Virus record (IMG/VR): IMGVR_UViG_3300025941_000107
Coordinates: 1-21,908 of that record
DNA: 21,908 bases
Source of the DNA: a virus
Direction: 5' to 3' (one strand)
Shown here: one piece after another, positions 15,292-21,362 of the stretch
Layout: each line of letters starts with the position of its first letter
How positions within the stretch are numbered: position 1 is the first letter of the stretch
Notes under the pieces: model-generated
The model's input: only the letters and a program-made list of their open reading frames with translations
Databases searched by the model: none
Told to the model about the DNA's origin: nothing
Position numbers and translations under genes: made by a program

Positions 15292-15516
15292 TCAGTATGC
15301 CTTCATCATTTCGTCCCACTTTTCGAGCGGATACTTATTGCCAACGAGTGCCCCAAGGAAAGCGCGCATTCCACCAAGGTGGCGCGGCTGCTTGTTCTTG
15401 AGCTGTGCCCACTGTTCAAAGGAGTACACCTTCGTTCTTGGGGCTCTTACGAAAATCTTGGTAGTAGCTACTGGAACTTCTACCTCGACAGAAACTTCAT
15501 CTTTGTTCTTAGCCAT
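15292..15516 (-). CDS. Small conserved-type tail-region protein, function unknown
   Basis: I chose ATG 15516 (74 aa) because GAGG lies six bases upstream; a GTG at 15528 overlapping the previous stop (GTGA) is the alternative. The product begins MAKNKDEVSVEVEVPVATTK and continues YSFEQWAQLKNKQPRHLGGM, then RAFLGALVGNKYPLEKWDEM. The 'F.eW......kp.h..gm.af......t...Wd' pattern is one I associate with small proteins encoded between phage neck and tail genes. It is charged and has no signal peptide or membrane segment. It lies between the probable tail terminator and the sheath. Function unknown; a minor virion or assembly role is an inference from position. Confidence 0.7.
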   Translation of the reverse strand: MAKNKDEVSVEVEVPVATTKIFVRAPRTKVYSFEQWAQLKNKQPRHLGGMRAFLGALVGNKYPLEKWDEMMKAY

Positions 15517-15524
15517 GTCTTCCC

Positions 15525-16559
15525 TCACAAAGCGATACGAGACACAATGATTGTCTCACCAGGGACGGGTGTTCCCACGCCCTGTGGGTTCACAGAGGTG
15601 AGCGTGATCTGGATTGCTTTTGCCACATCCTGCTCAACAATGAAGCTGAAAGGATAGTGGAACTGTACGGTCATGGATCTTGTGAAGACCTCGCTCGGTA
15701 GCAACTCGGACCTTGGGGCCAAGTCGGAACCGCTGATCTTCAAAGCCATGATACCCTGCGCTTCGAGGAACTTACGTTGCGCAAACAGTATCGCTTTCAG
15801 CACTGTGTAGAGGTATATTACCTCTTCTTGGTTACCAGCGATGACGTCTAGCTGATACTGTGAATCGTAGTTCGCTCCGACGCGTAGTTGACTCATGCTG
15901 TCAGTGTACGCGCGTACTGGATTTCCGTATGAAGCCTCAGGGGCATCCTCATAGCGGAGGTCCACTACACTTGATGAGTCTAAGTCTAGCTCAAATGTAC
16001 CTACGATGTCAAGCTGTTCCGACGAGATTGAACTGATTCTGTACTTTTTACCAGCCCCAGCTCCGGCTACTACATACAAGAACATAGAAGGCCAGTTTGA
16101 CACACCAGCAAAGATCTCGCTCATCACGTCATTCGATTCCTCGGTAAAGGTGATTGCTTGCTTCTGTGGAAGCATTGACGCAACGTGAAGCTGCCCAACT
16201 ACCAAATCAGGAAGTCCCTGTGCTGTAGACACCGATGCGGCGTTTCCACCAAGCGTGTCCATATCCATGTCTGCATCTGGCATGTCGAAATGCGGAGGAG
16301 CACCCATGATATCGCCAAGGAACTCCTCAGCTTCGGTCTCACTCTTGAGCATGAGCACAATAGCTGGTGCCTTGATTTCTGTGCGTGGATAGTTGATCGA
16401 GAAGTCAATCACAGTCTCAGTGATAAACGACTTGATGGCTTCCTGCTGTGCAAGAGGAAGGTTCTTGAAGATCATGTTGAGGATCCTGGGTTCCTGACGG
16501 ATGCCCTTGATGCCTTCGATGATCGCACGTTGTAGGATGATTTCTGGTAGGGTACTCAT
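15525..16559 (-). CDS. Probable tail terminator / tail completion protein
   Basis: The 344-aa protein starts at an ATG overlapping the previous stop (ATGA). The helical N-terminus (LPEIILQRAIIEGIKGIRQE) leads to IKAPAIVLMLKSETEAEEFL. Residues about 140-205 look like an inserted small beta module (YVVAGAGAGKKYRISSISSE, then IVGTFELDLDSSSVVDLRYE). The C-terminal half (YDSQYQLDVIAGNQEEVIYL, then a helix with ILFAQRKFLEAQGI and RSMTVQFHYPFSFI) has the strand-helix-strand order of tail-terminator proteins, which cap the tube next to the neck. Asp/Met-rich sequence (DMPDADMDMD) marks a flexible loop. Its place just upstream of the sheath supports a terminator or completion role, but I recognise no decisive motif. 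An unassigned neck subunit is equally possible. Confidence 0.5.
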   Translation of the reverse strand: MSTLPEIILQRAIIEGIKGIRQEPRILNMIFKNLPLAQQEAIKSFITETVIDFSINYPRTEIKAPAIVLMLKSETEAEEFLGDIMGAPPHFDMPDADMDMDTLGGNAASVSTAQGLPDLVVGQLHVASMLPQKQAITFTEESNDVMSEIFAGVSNWPSMFLYVVAGAGAGKKYRISSISSEQLDIVGTFELDLDSSSVVDLRYEDAPEASYGNPVRAYTDSMSQLRVGANYDSQYQLDVIAGNQEEVIYLYTVLKAILFAQRKFLEAQGIMALKISGSDLAPRSELLPSEVFTRSMTVQFHYPFSFIVEQDVAKAIQITLTSVNPQGVGTPVPGETIIVSRIAL

Positions 16560-17086
16560 GAGGTCTGCATGTCCTTGAACAACTTTTCCACATTCTTCGG
16601 AATGATGGTTCGGTCGAGTTCATTGCTCACTTCATCAGAGAGCTTCTTTCCTTTGAAGCCTGGGTGCATCCAAGAATCTGGCTTGGAGTTCACACTCACT
16701 GTTGCGAATGCCGTGGGCTTTGTCATATTGATGTAGCGACGTGGATTCAACGGAATCACTCGATACTTGTTGCCCTTCAACAATCCAGGTTTCATGTCAT
16801 AGGCTGATCCACCCTGGTCTACTACGTAAGGCAAGAATCCTTCAAGCTTGAGATAGAACGACGCATCGTCTACAAGCTGCAAGTCGATCGCCTTGACGTA
16901 AACGTTTCGGCTTGACTTGAGTTTCTGCCCTGCCAGGGTCTTCCAGAAGGTCTTTCCTTCCATGGCGATGCGACGCATCATGCCAGGAATCTTCTTCTTT
17001 AGACGTCGATCCATATCGAGTAGAGCCTCCGGAAACTCGATATTGAGGACTACTTGATTTGCACGCGGGTCAGCAAAGACAGTCAA
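16556..17086 (-). CDS. Neck / head-tail joining protein (HK97 gp10-like)
   Basis: I set the start at TTG 17086 (176 aa): GGGAGG lies eight bases upstream and the TTGA overlaps the preceding stop. The longer in-frame reading to 17251 would run 165 bases into the upstream gene and gives an implausible Cys/Arg/Thr-rich peptide. The product has an amphipathic, basic helix (LLDMDRRLKKKIPGMMRRIA), a beta core, and near the C-terminus SKPDSWMHPGFKGKKLSDEV, resembling the 'SW.HPG......EV' ending of HK97 gp10-type neck proteins. These stack between connector and tail tube. Spacing and position between the head-side adaptor and the probable tail terminator fit. The following gene overlaps by ATGA. Confidence 0.6.
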   Translation of the reverse strand: MTVFADPRANQVVLNIEFPEALLDMDRRLKKKIPGMMRRIAMEGKTFWKTLAGQKLKSSRNVYVKAIDLQLVDDASFYLKLEGFLPYVVDQGGSAYDMKPGLLKGNKYRVIPLNPRRYINMTKPTAFATVSVNSKPDSWMHPGFKGKKLSDEVSNELDRTIIPKNVEKLFKDMQTS

Positions 17087-17889
17087 ATCTTCGTCCTCCC
17101 TGTGAGCGCGATCTGTTCCTTCTGTCTCATTGCCGGAGTTGCGACAGAGGTTGCCTGTGTGTATGCAACGTGTTTCTTGCGAAGAACTACACGCTGCTGT
17201 AGGTTGCGTCCGCGGTCCACACGCTGTAGTGGTGAAGCGTAAACAATCCACTCTGGATAGTAGTGGTACTTGAGGACATAGAACACGCCATCTGCTGGCT
17301 TGTTACCAATCCACTTCACCTTGTTGTCATTGATCTGAAAGTCGGAGTCAACATCGTAGACCACGTTGTGCTCGTCTTCACACCAAACAGCACAACCACT
17401 ACCTGCATACCAGAGACGGTCCTCGGAGGGATCCAAGTCGGTAGGAATAGTGCGAGCGTTGCTTAGGTGTGCTGCGTTGCGGCAAATCGTTTGACCTTCG
17501 GTCAAAACGTCTGTGATGCACAACGTCACCTTATCCATGTCCTGCATCTCTTGCTCGTACAAGGATGGTGAGAATACAGCGTCACCAGGCAATGCCAAAC
17601 CCAAGTCAATGAGCTGGCGGTTGCCTGCGTTGACGGCTGTAAGCAAGCCAAGAACCTTTGTTGCATTTCGATACATGAACCCGAAGCCGTGGCACGTAGG
17701 ACAGTTCGGCCTACGGATACGAATGGCTTCGTTAGGGTTCTTCTCGTTGAATGAGGCAACCGTGTCTTCACGACGACATGCAGGGCAGGCTACGCCCGTC
17801 TCCCAAATCACGTAGTCGCCGCGATCTTGGATAAGAGCTTCAAGTAGGCCGAAATCCCAATCGGCACCTAGTCCTGGCATGATTGTCAT
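17083..17889 (-). CDS. Zinc-ribbon-like virion/neck protein
   Basis: The 268-aa protein starts at ATG 17889 overlapping the previous stop (ATGA); an ATG three codons later (17880) is the alternative, and neither has a strong ribosome-binding site. Two Cys pairs, C35-P-A-C38 and C63-P-T-C66, are spaced like a zinc ribbon. The rest is mixed: DKVTLCITDVLTEGQTICRN, a Trp/Cys stretch (RLWYAGSGCAVWCEDEHNVV), then beta strands (VKWIGNKPADGVFYVLKYHY) and a basic end (RNLQQRVVLRKK). YEI-like strand pairs plus position suggest a head-tail connector component, because the gene lies between an adaptor-like protein and an HK97 gp10-like protein. The zinc site is inferred from Cys spacing alone. No enzyme motif is seen. 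Confidence 0.55.
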   Translation of the reverse strand: MTIMPGLGADWDFGLLEALIQDRGDYVIWETGVACPACRREDTVASFNEKNPNEAIRIRRPNCPTCHGFGFMYRNATKVLGLLTAVNAGNRQLIDLGLALPGDAVFSPSLYEQEMQDMDKVTLCITDVLTEGQTICRNAAHLSNARTIPTDLDPSEDRLWYAGSGCAVWCEDEHNVVYDVDSDFQINDNKVKWIGNKPADGVFYVLKYHYYPEWIVYASPLQRVDRGRNLQQRVVLRKKHVAYTQATSVATPAMRQKEQIALTGRTKI

Positions 17890-19712
17890 ACTACCAACAA
17901 CGTTGCTCCTCTGTACTTGCCCTTGTACTTGACAAGCTGTTCATCAATCCAATCCTTGAACATTTGGATTGCACCCGTGTACGGACCGTACTTCAACTGC
18001 GTCGTGTAAGACACAGACTGAGAAACGCCGTCACGGCCAAGAGACGTGGAGCCGACACCCGGTCGAAGAGAAGCACCCAACATAGTCAAGGCATCCATGG
18101 CTGCCTTCTTTGCAATGAGTTCCTGCAAGTCGCAAGGACACTCACGCAAGCCGACAATAAAGTTGAAGTGCCAGAAGTTCGGAATCGCGGCCGCTCCACG
18201 AAGAGCATTCACCCAGATCAAGCCCAAGAAATCGAAGGCGATTGTCTGGTTGAAAGGTACCAACTGAATGAGTCCACCCTGTGGGTAGAACTGAATCCAG
18301 TCGAGGTCAATGTCGATGATGCGGGTGTTGGCAATAGAACCGAATAGGTTGTCAACACGAAGCATCTGAGGATATGGAGTCTGAATGTCTACCCACTCAT
18401 CGCCCATTCTTGGAGGATAGTAGGTTAGTGGACCCACGATGTAATCGTAGTCCGGGTCAGTGAAGAGCGGAGTTGGCGCGTTGATGCCTGCGGCGAACTG
18501 AATCATCGTAGGATCACGGTCGGTCACAACCTTCGTAGGTTCGACGTAAATAGCCAACGCCACATGCTCAAGCCACTCTTCTGCCTGGCATAGATACTTA
18601 GCGAGTGTCTGATTGTCGAGACGTAGTTGTTCAACCAGAATGTCATCTGACTGGTTCGAAGTAGGTAGGAATGTAGGTCCGGACACACGGACCACAATGT
18701 AGTCGTTGCCCATGATGCTGGAAAGCAAACCCATCTTGCCACCACAACCAGCACCGCCACCAGAGCCGCCGTTACCACGACGGAGAATGTACTCGCCAGG
18801 GTTGTTCACCGACACAATAGGTCCGCCATTCCACGAAAGCTGACGCACTTCTGGCGGACCAGCTTCATAGATATAGTTCAAGTTGAATACACCTAGTGGA
18901 TGATTCGACGAAACCTCGATGATGGTTACACCCGTGATGTTTGTGGGCTGATTGCGCACAAAGCGAGCCTGACCAGCTTGTAGCGGAATACCGAACAAGA
19001 AGTCCTTCTTCAAACGTTCCACTGTGACGATGCGGATATCGAAGTCCGGAGACTCGCCAGAAACCTCATCGCGGCCACCTGTGAACGCTGTAGGGCCTTC
19101 TACGGCACTCAACGACAATCCGGACGTTCCAGTGAACGAAGCGCTTGCGAAGTTCGCTAGGGTCGAGTTGATCAACGCAGTGATTCGTTCACGCGTGTTC
19201 TTGCTTGGATCAAGTACACCACCTGTGTATCCCAACGTGATGGTCAAAGCCGTGCCAGCTACCACCGCACTCAGTTCAGATGTGCCACCGCCATGAGCGA
19301 CTTCAACCGTCAAAGAGTTTGCGTCAGTACCAGTCTCCACAGAATGAAGAGTGATTGGCGTGGAAGTGCCACTGCCGATGACTACCGAAGCGTTCGTAGC
19401 GAGAGAACGGGCACGCACGAAATACTTGCCGTGGCGAGCCAAGTTGATCATATCCTGGTCAACAAGGTTCGGAAGATTGAAGGTCGTAGACTGTACTTGC
19501 GGAGAAGTCGAACCTGTGAAAGACAACGACATTGTTCCGACTACAGAATCGCGCGAACGTCGTGCCTTGACTAGCTCGACTAGAACAGACTCACTGGAAT
19601 ACGGTGTACCACCACTGCACTGCACAGTGACGTTTACAACATCACGGCCAGATTCGTAGCGAGAATACTCAGTGTTGTCTGTCAAGACAACGATACCAGT
19701 AGGCTGTCCCAT
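17886..19712 (-). CDS. Large head-tail adaptor-like protein with N-terminal beta domains
   Basis: The 608-aa protein starts at ATG 19712 with GAGG four bases upstream. Residues 1-110 look Ig-like (VNVTVQCSGG, then MINLARHGKYFVRARSLATN). Residues about 117-214 (TPITLHSVETGTDANSLTVE to SAVEGPTAFTGG) belong to the same beta-domain type as the N-terminus of the 525-aa tail protein. Around 310-325 is a Gly-rich linker (RRGNGGSGGGAGCGG). Residues about 510-608 (FNFIVGLRECPCDLQELIAK, then SLGRDGVSQSVSYTTQLKYG and QLVKYKGKYRG) match the C-terminal part of phage adaptor/connector proteins, in which a helix pair and a 'DG.s.s.s' loop contact the portal or neck. It precedes the neck genes. The role as adaptor is inferred from this C-terminus and the gene order. 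Confidence 0.55.
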   Translation of the reverse strand: MGQPTGIVVLTDNTEYSRYESGRDVVNVTVQCSGGTPYSSESVLVELVKARRSRDSVVGTMSLSFTGSTSPQVQSTTFNLPNLVDQDMINLARHGKYFVRARSLATNASVVIGSGTSTPITLHSVETGTDANSLTVEVAHGGGTSELSAVVAGTALTITLGYTGGVLDPSKNTRERITALINSTLANFASASFTGTSGLSLSAVEGPTAFTGGRDEVSGESPDFDIRIVTVERLKKDFLFGIPLQAGQARFVRNQPTNITGVTIIEVSSNHPLGVFNLNYIYEAGPPEVRQLSWNGGPIVSVNNPGEYILRRGNGGSGGGAGCGGKMGLLSSIMGNDYIVVRVSGPTFLPTSNQSDDILVEQLRLDNQTLAKYLCQAEEWLEHVALAIYVEPTKVVTDRDPTMIQFAAGINAPTPLFTDPDYDYIVGPLTYYPPRMGDEWVDIQTPYPQMLRVDNLFGSIANTRIIDIDLDWIQFYPQGGLIQLVPFNQTIAFDFLGLIWVNALRGAAAIPNFWHFNFIVGLRECPCDLQELIAKKAAMDALTMLGASLRPGVGSTSLGRDGVSQSVSYTTQLKYGPYTGAIQMFKDWIDEQLVKYKGKYRGATLLVV

Positions 19713-19721
19713 GTTACCTCG

Positions 19722-20342
19722 TCATGGAATGTCGAACAAGTTCGCAGTTGAACCTGGGACGGTGATAGTCCTGCGGTAGTTTGCATCAGCAATGATGAAC
19801 TCTGCCGAAGTACCTGTAATCAACGACAATGTGAAGAACCCGGTGTCATCTGTGGTTGTCGTGAGGAAATCTGCTCCGATGAGGATGCCGTCAGTAGTTG
19901 GGTGCACAATCGTAGGCTGAGAGACGATGCGTGCTACTACCGATGTGCCACTCAAAGGCTGTCCTGCGGAATCGTAGATATATCCGTAGATTGCCGTGAT
20001 AGGTGGTGTGAATCCTGGGGTTGGGATTGGCGGTGCCGTAGCCGCAACTGCCACGAATGCTGCAAGCAACGTAGGCTTCGTCGTGGCACTAGTAAAGCTC
20101 AAGTACAATGAGCCAAGTGTGTTCGTATCACCGCTAACGAGGCTGATTCCGTAGAACCCGTTGCCCAAGTCAGCGAAGTTACCCGACGTGAGAGTGAACG
20201 TTGAAAACGAACTAGCTCCGGCTTTCTTGATACCTGCCGTTACAGCAGTGTAAGCCAAGCCAGTTGCCGGAGAGCCATCAGCAAGCTCCAAGTAGATTAC
20301 TACAGTCGTAGCTGCGTTTTGAATGAGAAGAGGCGTGTTCAT
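19722..20342 (-). CDS. Two-domain Ig-like / transthyretin-like virion protein
   Basis: I chose ATG 20342 (206 aa) because GGAG lies six bases upstream; a TTG at 20360 is in frame but lacks a suitable site. Residues 1-90 form a beta domain (TVVIYLELADGSPATGLAYT, FADLGNGFYGISLVSG, LGSLYLSF) of a type common in phage decoration and fibre-attachment proteins. A Pro-rich linker (PPIPTPGFTPP, about 104-114) joins a second domain with YGYIYDSAGQPLSGTSVVAR and DDTGFFTLSLITGTSAEFII, which resembles the carboxypeptidase-regulatory/transthyretin-like fold. No signal peptide or membrane segment is seen. Its position between head genes and the adaptor suggests a capsid or neck decoration protein; this is inference. 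A terminator-like hairpin lies immediately upstream. Confidence 0.6.
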   Translation of the reverse strand: MNTPLLIQNAATTVVIYLELADGSPATGLAYTAVTAGIKKAGASSFSTFTLTSGNFADLGNGFYGISLVSGDTNTLGSLYLSFTSATTKPTLLAAFVAVAATAPPIPTPGFTPPITAIYGYIYDSAGQPLSGTSVVARIVSQPTIVHPTTDGILIGADFLTTTTDDTGFFTLSLITGTSAEFIIADANYRRTITVPGSTANLFDIP

Positions 20343-20362
20343 GTGGCGCTCCAAAGACAAAA

Positions 20363-20399
20363 GGAGTATAGCACGCCGTTTCCGGCAAAGCTATACTCC
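20363..20399 (-). terminator. Rho-independent terminator after the 103-aa gene
   Basis: A perfect 10-bp stem, GGAGTATAGC (20363-20372) with GCTATACTCC (20390-20399), surrounds a loop that itself holds a GCCG-tttc-CGGC stem. On the minus strand the stem is followed by TTTTGTCTTT. It begins 27 bases after the stop at 20426 and directly precedes the ribosome-binding site of the next gene. Confidence 0.85.
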
Positions 20400-20425
20400 C
20401 TTGTGGTGCTACGCGGTGAGTGCAA

Positions 20426-20737
20426 TCAGAACTTGTCTGCTGCCGTCATCGTCTCAAGCTTCACAACTTCCTCTGCACGGTGAAGTGGCTGAGTTGGGGT
20501 TGGGCGTACGCCGTAAACCAAACGACCAGTTCCTACGTGTGGGGCGCTCGACGAATCGATACCCGTGGAAAGTGCTGCGCTCAAAGCTGCTGCGGCTTGC
20601 GTTGCAGTCGTGGTTGCTGCTGCCTGCTCTGCCGCAATGTTCTGTAGAACAATGAGGAAGGAGTTGTAGCTACGACGTAGAGCTTCTAGCTCTGCGCTGT
20701 TCTGATCACTCACAACCAATCTTACCTTTGCTGCCAT
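20426..20737 (-). CDS. Small Ala-rich hypothetical protein
   Basis: The 103-aa product starts at ATG 20737 with GAGG eight bases upstream. It has an N-terminal MAAKVRLVVSDQNSAELEAL segment and a long Ala/Thr/Gln-rich stretch, probably helical (about 33-60). The tail is short, with VGTGRLVYGVRPTPTQPLHR and an acidic-to-basic end. I do not recognise the family. It lies between the zinc-ribbon protein and a strong terminator, within the head-side genes, ten bases downstream of the previous stop. A minor virion or assembly protein is plausible but unproven. Confidence 0.7.
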   Translation of the reverse strand: MAAKVRLVVSDQNSAELEALRRSYNSFLIVLQNIAAEQAAATTTATQAAAALSAALSTGIDSSSAPHVGTGRLVYGVRPTPTQPLHRAEEVVKLETMTAADKF

Positions 20738-20747
20738 GATTCAATCC

Positions 20748-21311
20748 TCACTTCTTCTTTGAAGCCTTCACTAGCTTCATAGGTTCTACATCTGATACCA
20801 AGAAGCTCTGGTCAATCTCCTGAGGAACTACGTCCTTGGGGTCTTCTACCACTGCTTCTGCCACCATAGGTGCGAACACTTCTGGTGCGGGTTCTTCTAC
20901 AGGTTCTACTGACGACTCCACCACGATCGAGAAGCGACCAGGCTTCATAGCCATCTCACGCTCGAAAAGCTCACGTAGGTGACCTGGCACCCTGCCGTGA
21001 CCATCGGAACCGAATACAACGGGGAAACGGCCATCCAACAGGATCGTGCGGTTTCGTACGTTGCTCTTTACCTTCAAGTCCTTCATCTTTACCTCAGTTC
21101 TCAGGATAGGCTTGATTACTAGCTTAGCCATGTCCATTCGTACTTCGGAAAATGACTTACCTGTAGCTCCACCCTGTGCCTTGTTCAACGGGCAAGACCC
21201 ACATACTACCGGCCCATTTTCATAGACCGTCACACCATTAACGCGTTTCTTGACACGTCGTGGAGTTGGGTGCCCGTAGATTGGCTTGTTGCAGATTGAA
21301 CACGTTTCCAT
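20748..21311 (-). CDS. Zinc-ribbon hypothetical protein next to the capsid gene
   Basis: I chose ATG 21311 (187 aa) because AGGT lies seven bases upstream; a GTG three codons earlier is less likely. The N-terminus, METCSICNKPIYGHPTPRRV with C4 and C7, plus VVCGSC with C37 and C40, forms a CxxC/CxxC zinc-ribbon pattern. The middle (about 70-135) is basic, with NRTILLDGRFPVVFGSDGHG and a helix HLRELFEREMAMKPG. The C-terminal part is acidic and Pro/Val-rich (EEPAPEVFAPMVAEAVVEDP) and the end is KASKKK. I do not recognise a characterised family. The gene follows the probable capsid gene, so a head-completion, nucleic-acid-binding or scaffold-like role can be considered, without direct evidence. 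Confidence 0.65.
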   Translation of the reverse strand: METCSICNKPIYGHPTPRRVKKRVNGVTVYENGPVVCGSCPLNKAQGGATGKSFSEVRMDMAKLVIKPILRTEVKMKDLKVKSNVRNRTILLDGRFPVVFGSDGHGRVPGHLRELFEREMAMKPGRFSIVVESSVEPVEEPAPEVFAPMVAEAVVEDPKDVVPQEIDQSFLVSDVEPMKLVKASKKK

Positions 21312-21325
21312 CAGAAACACCTATA

Positions 21326-21353
21326 AGGTGGGCGGTTTTTAGGCCGCCCACCT
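21326..21353 (-). terminator. GC-rich hairpin after the probable capsid gene
   Basis: A perfect 10-bp stem, AGGTGGGCGG (21326-21335) with CCGCCCACCT (21344-21353), has an 8-base loop. It begins ten bases after the capsid stop. On the minus strand what follows is TATAGGTG, not a clear T-tract. It may therefore be a weak terminator or an mRNA-end stabiliser. The next gene's AGGT ribosome-binding site starts four bases after the stem. Confidence 0.6.
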
Positions 21354-21362
21354 CAGGTTAAC

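Noticed and set aside
14987-15550. Plus-strand 187-codon open frame across the sheath start and two neighbouring genes
   Set aside because: It runs against three well-supported minus-strand genes and has no recognisable domain.
17087-17251. N-terminal extension of the neck gene to 17251
   Set aside because: It would overlap the upstream gene by 165 bases with an implausible composition; TTG 17086 has a strong ribosome-binding site and a TTGA overlap.
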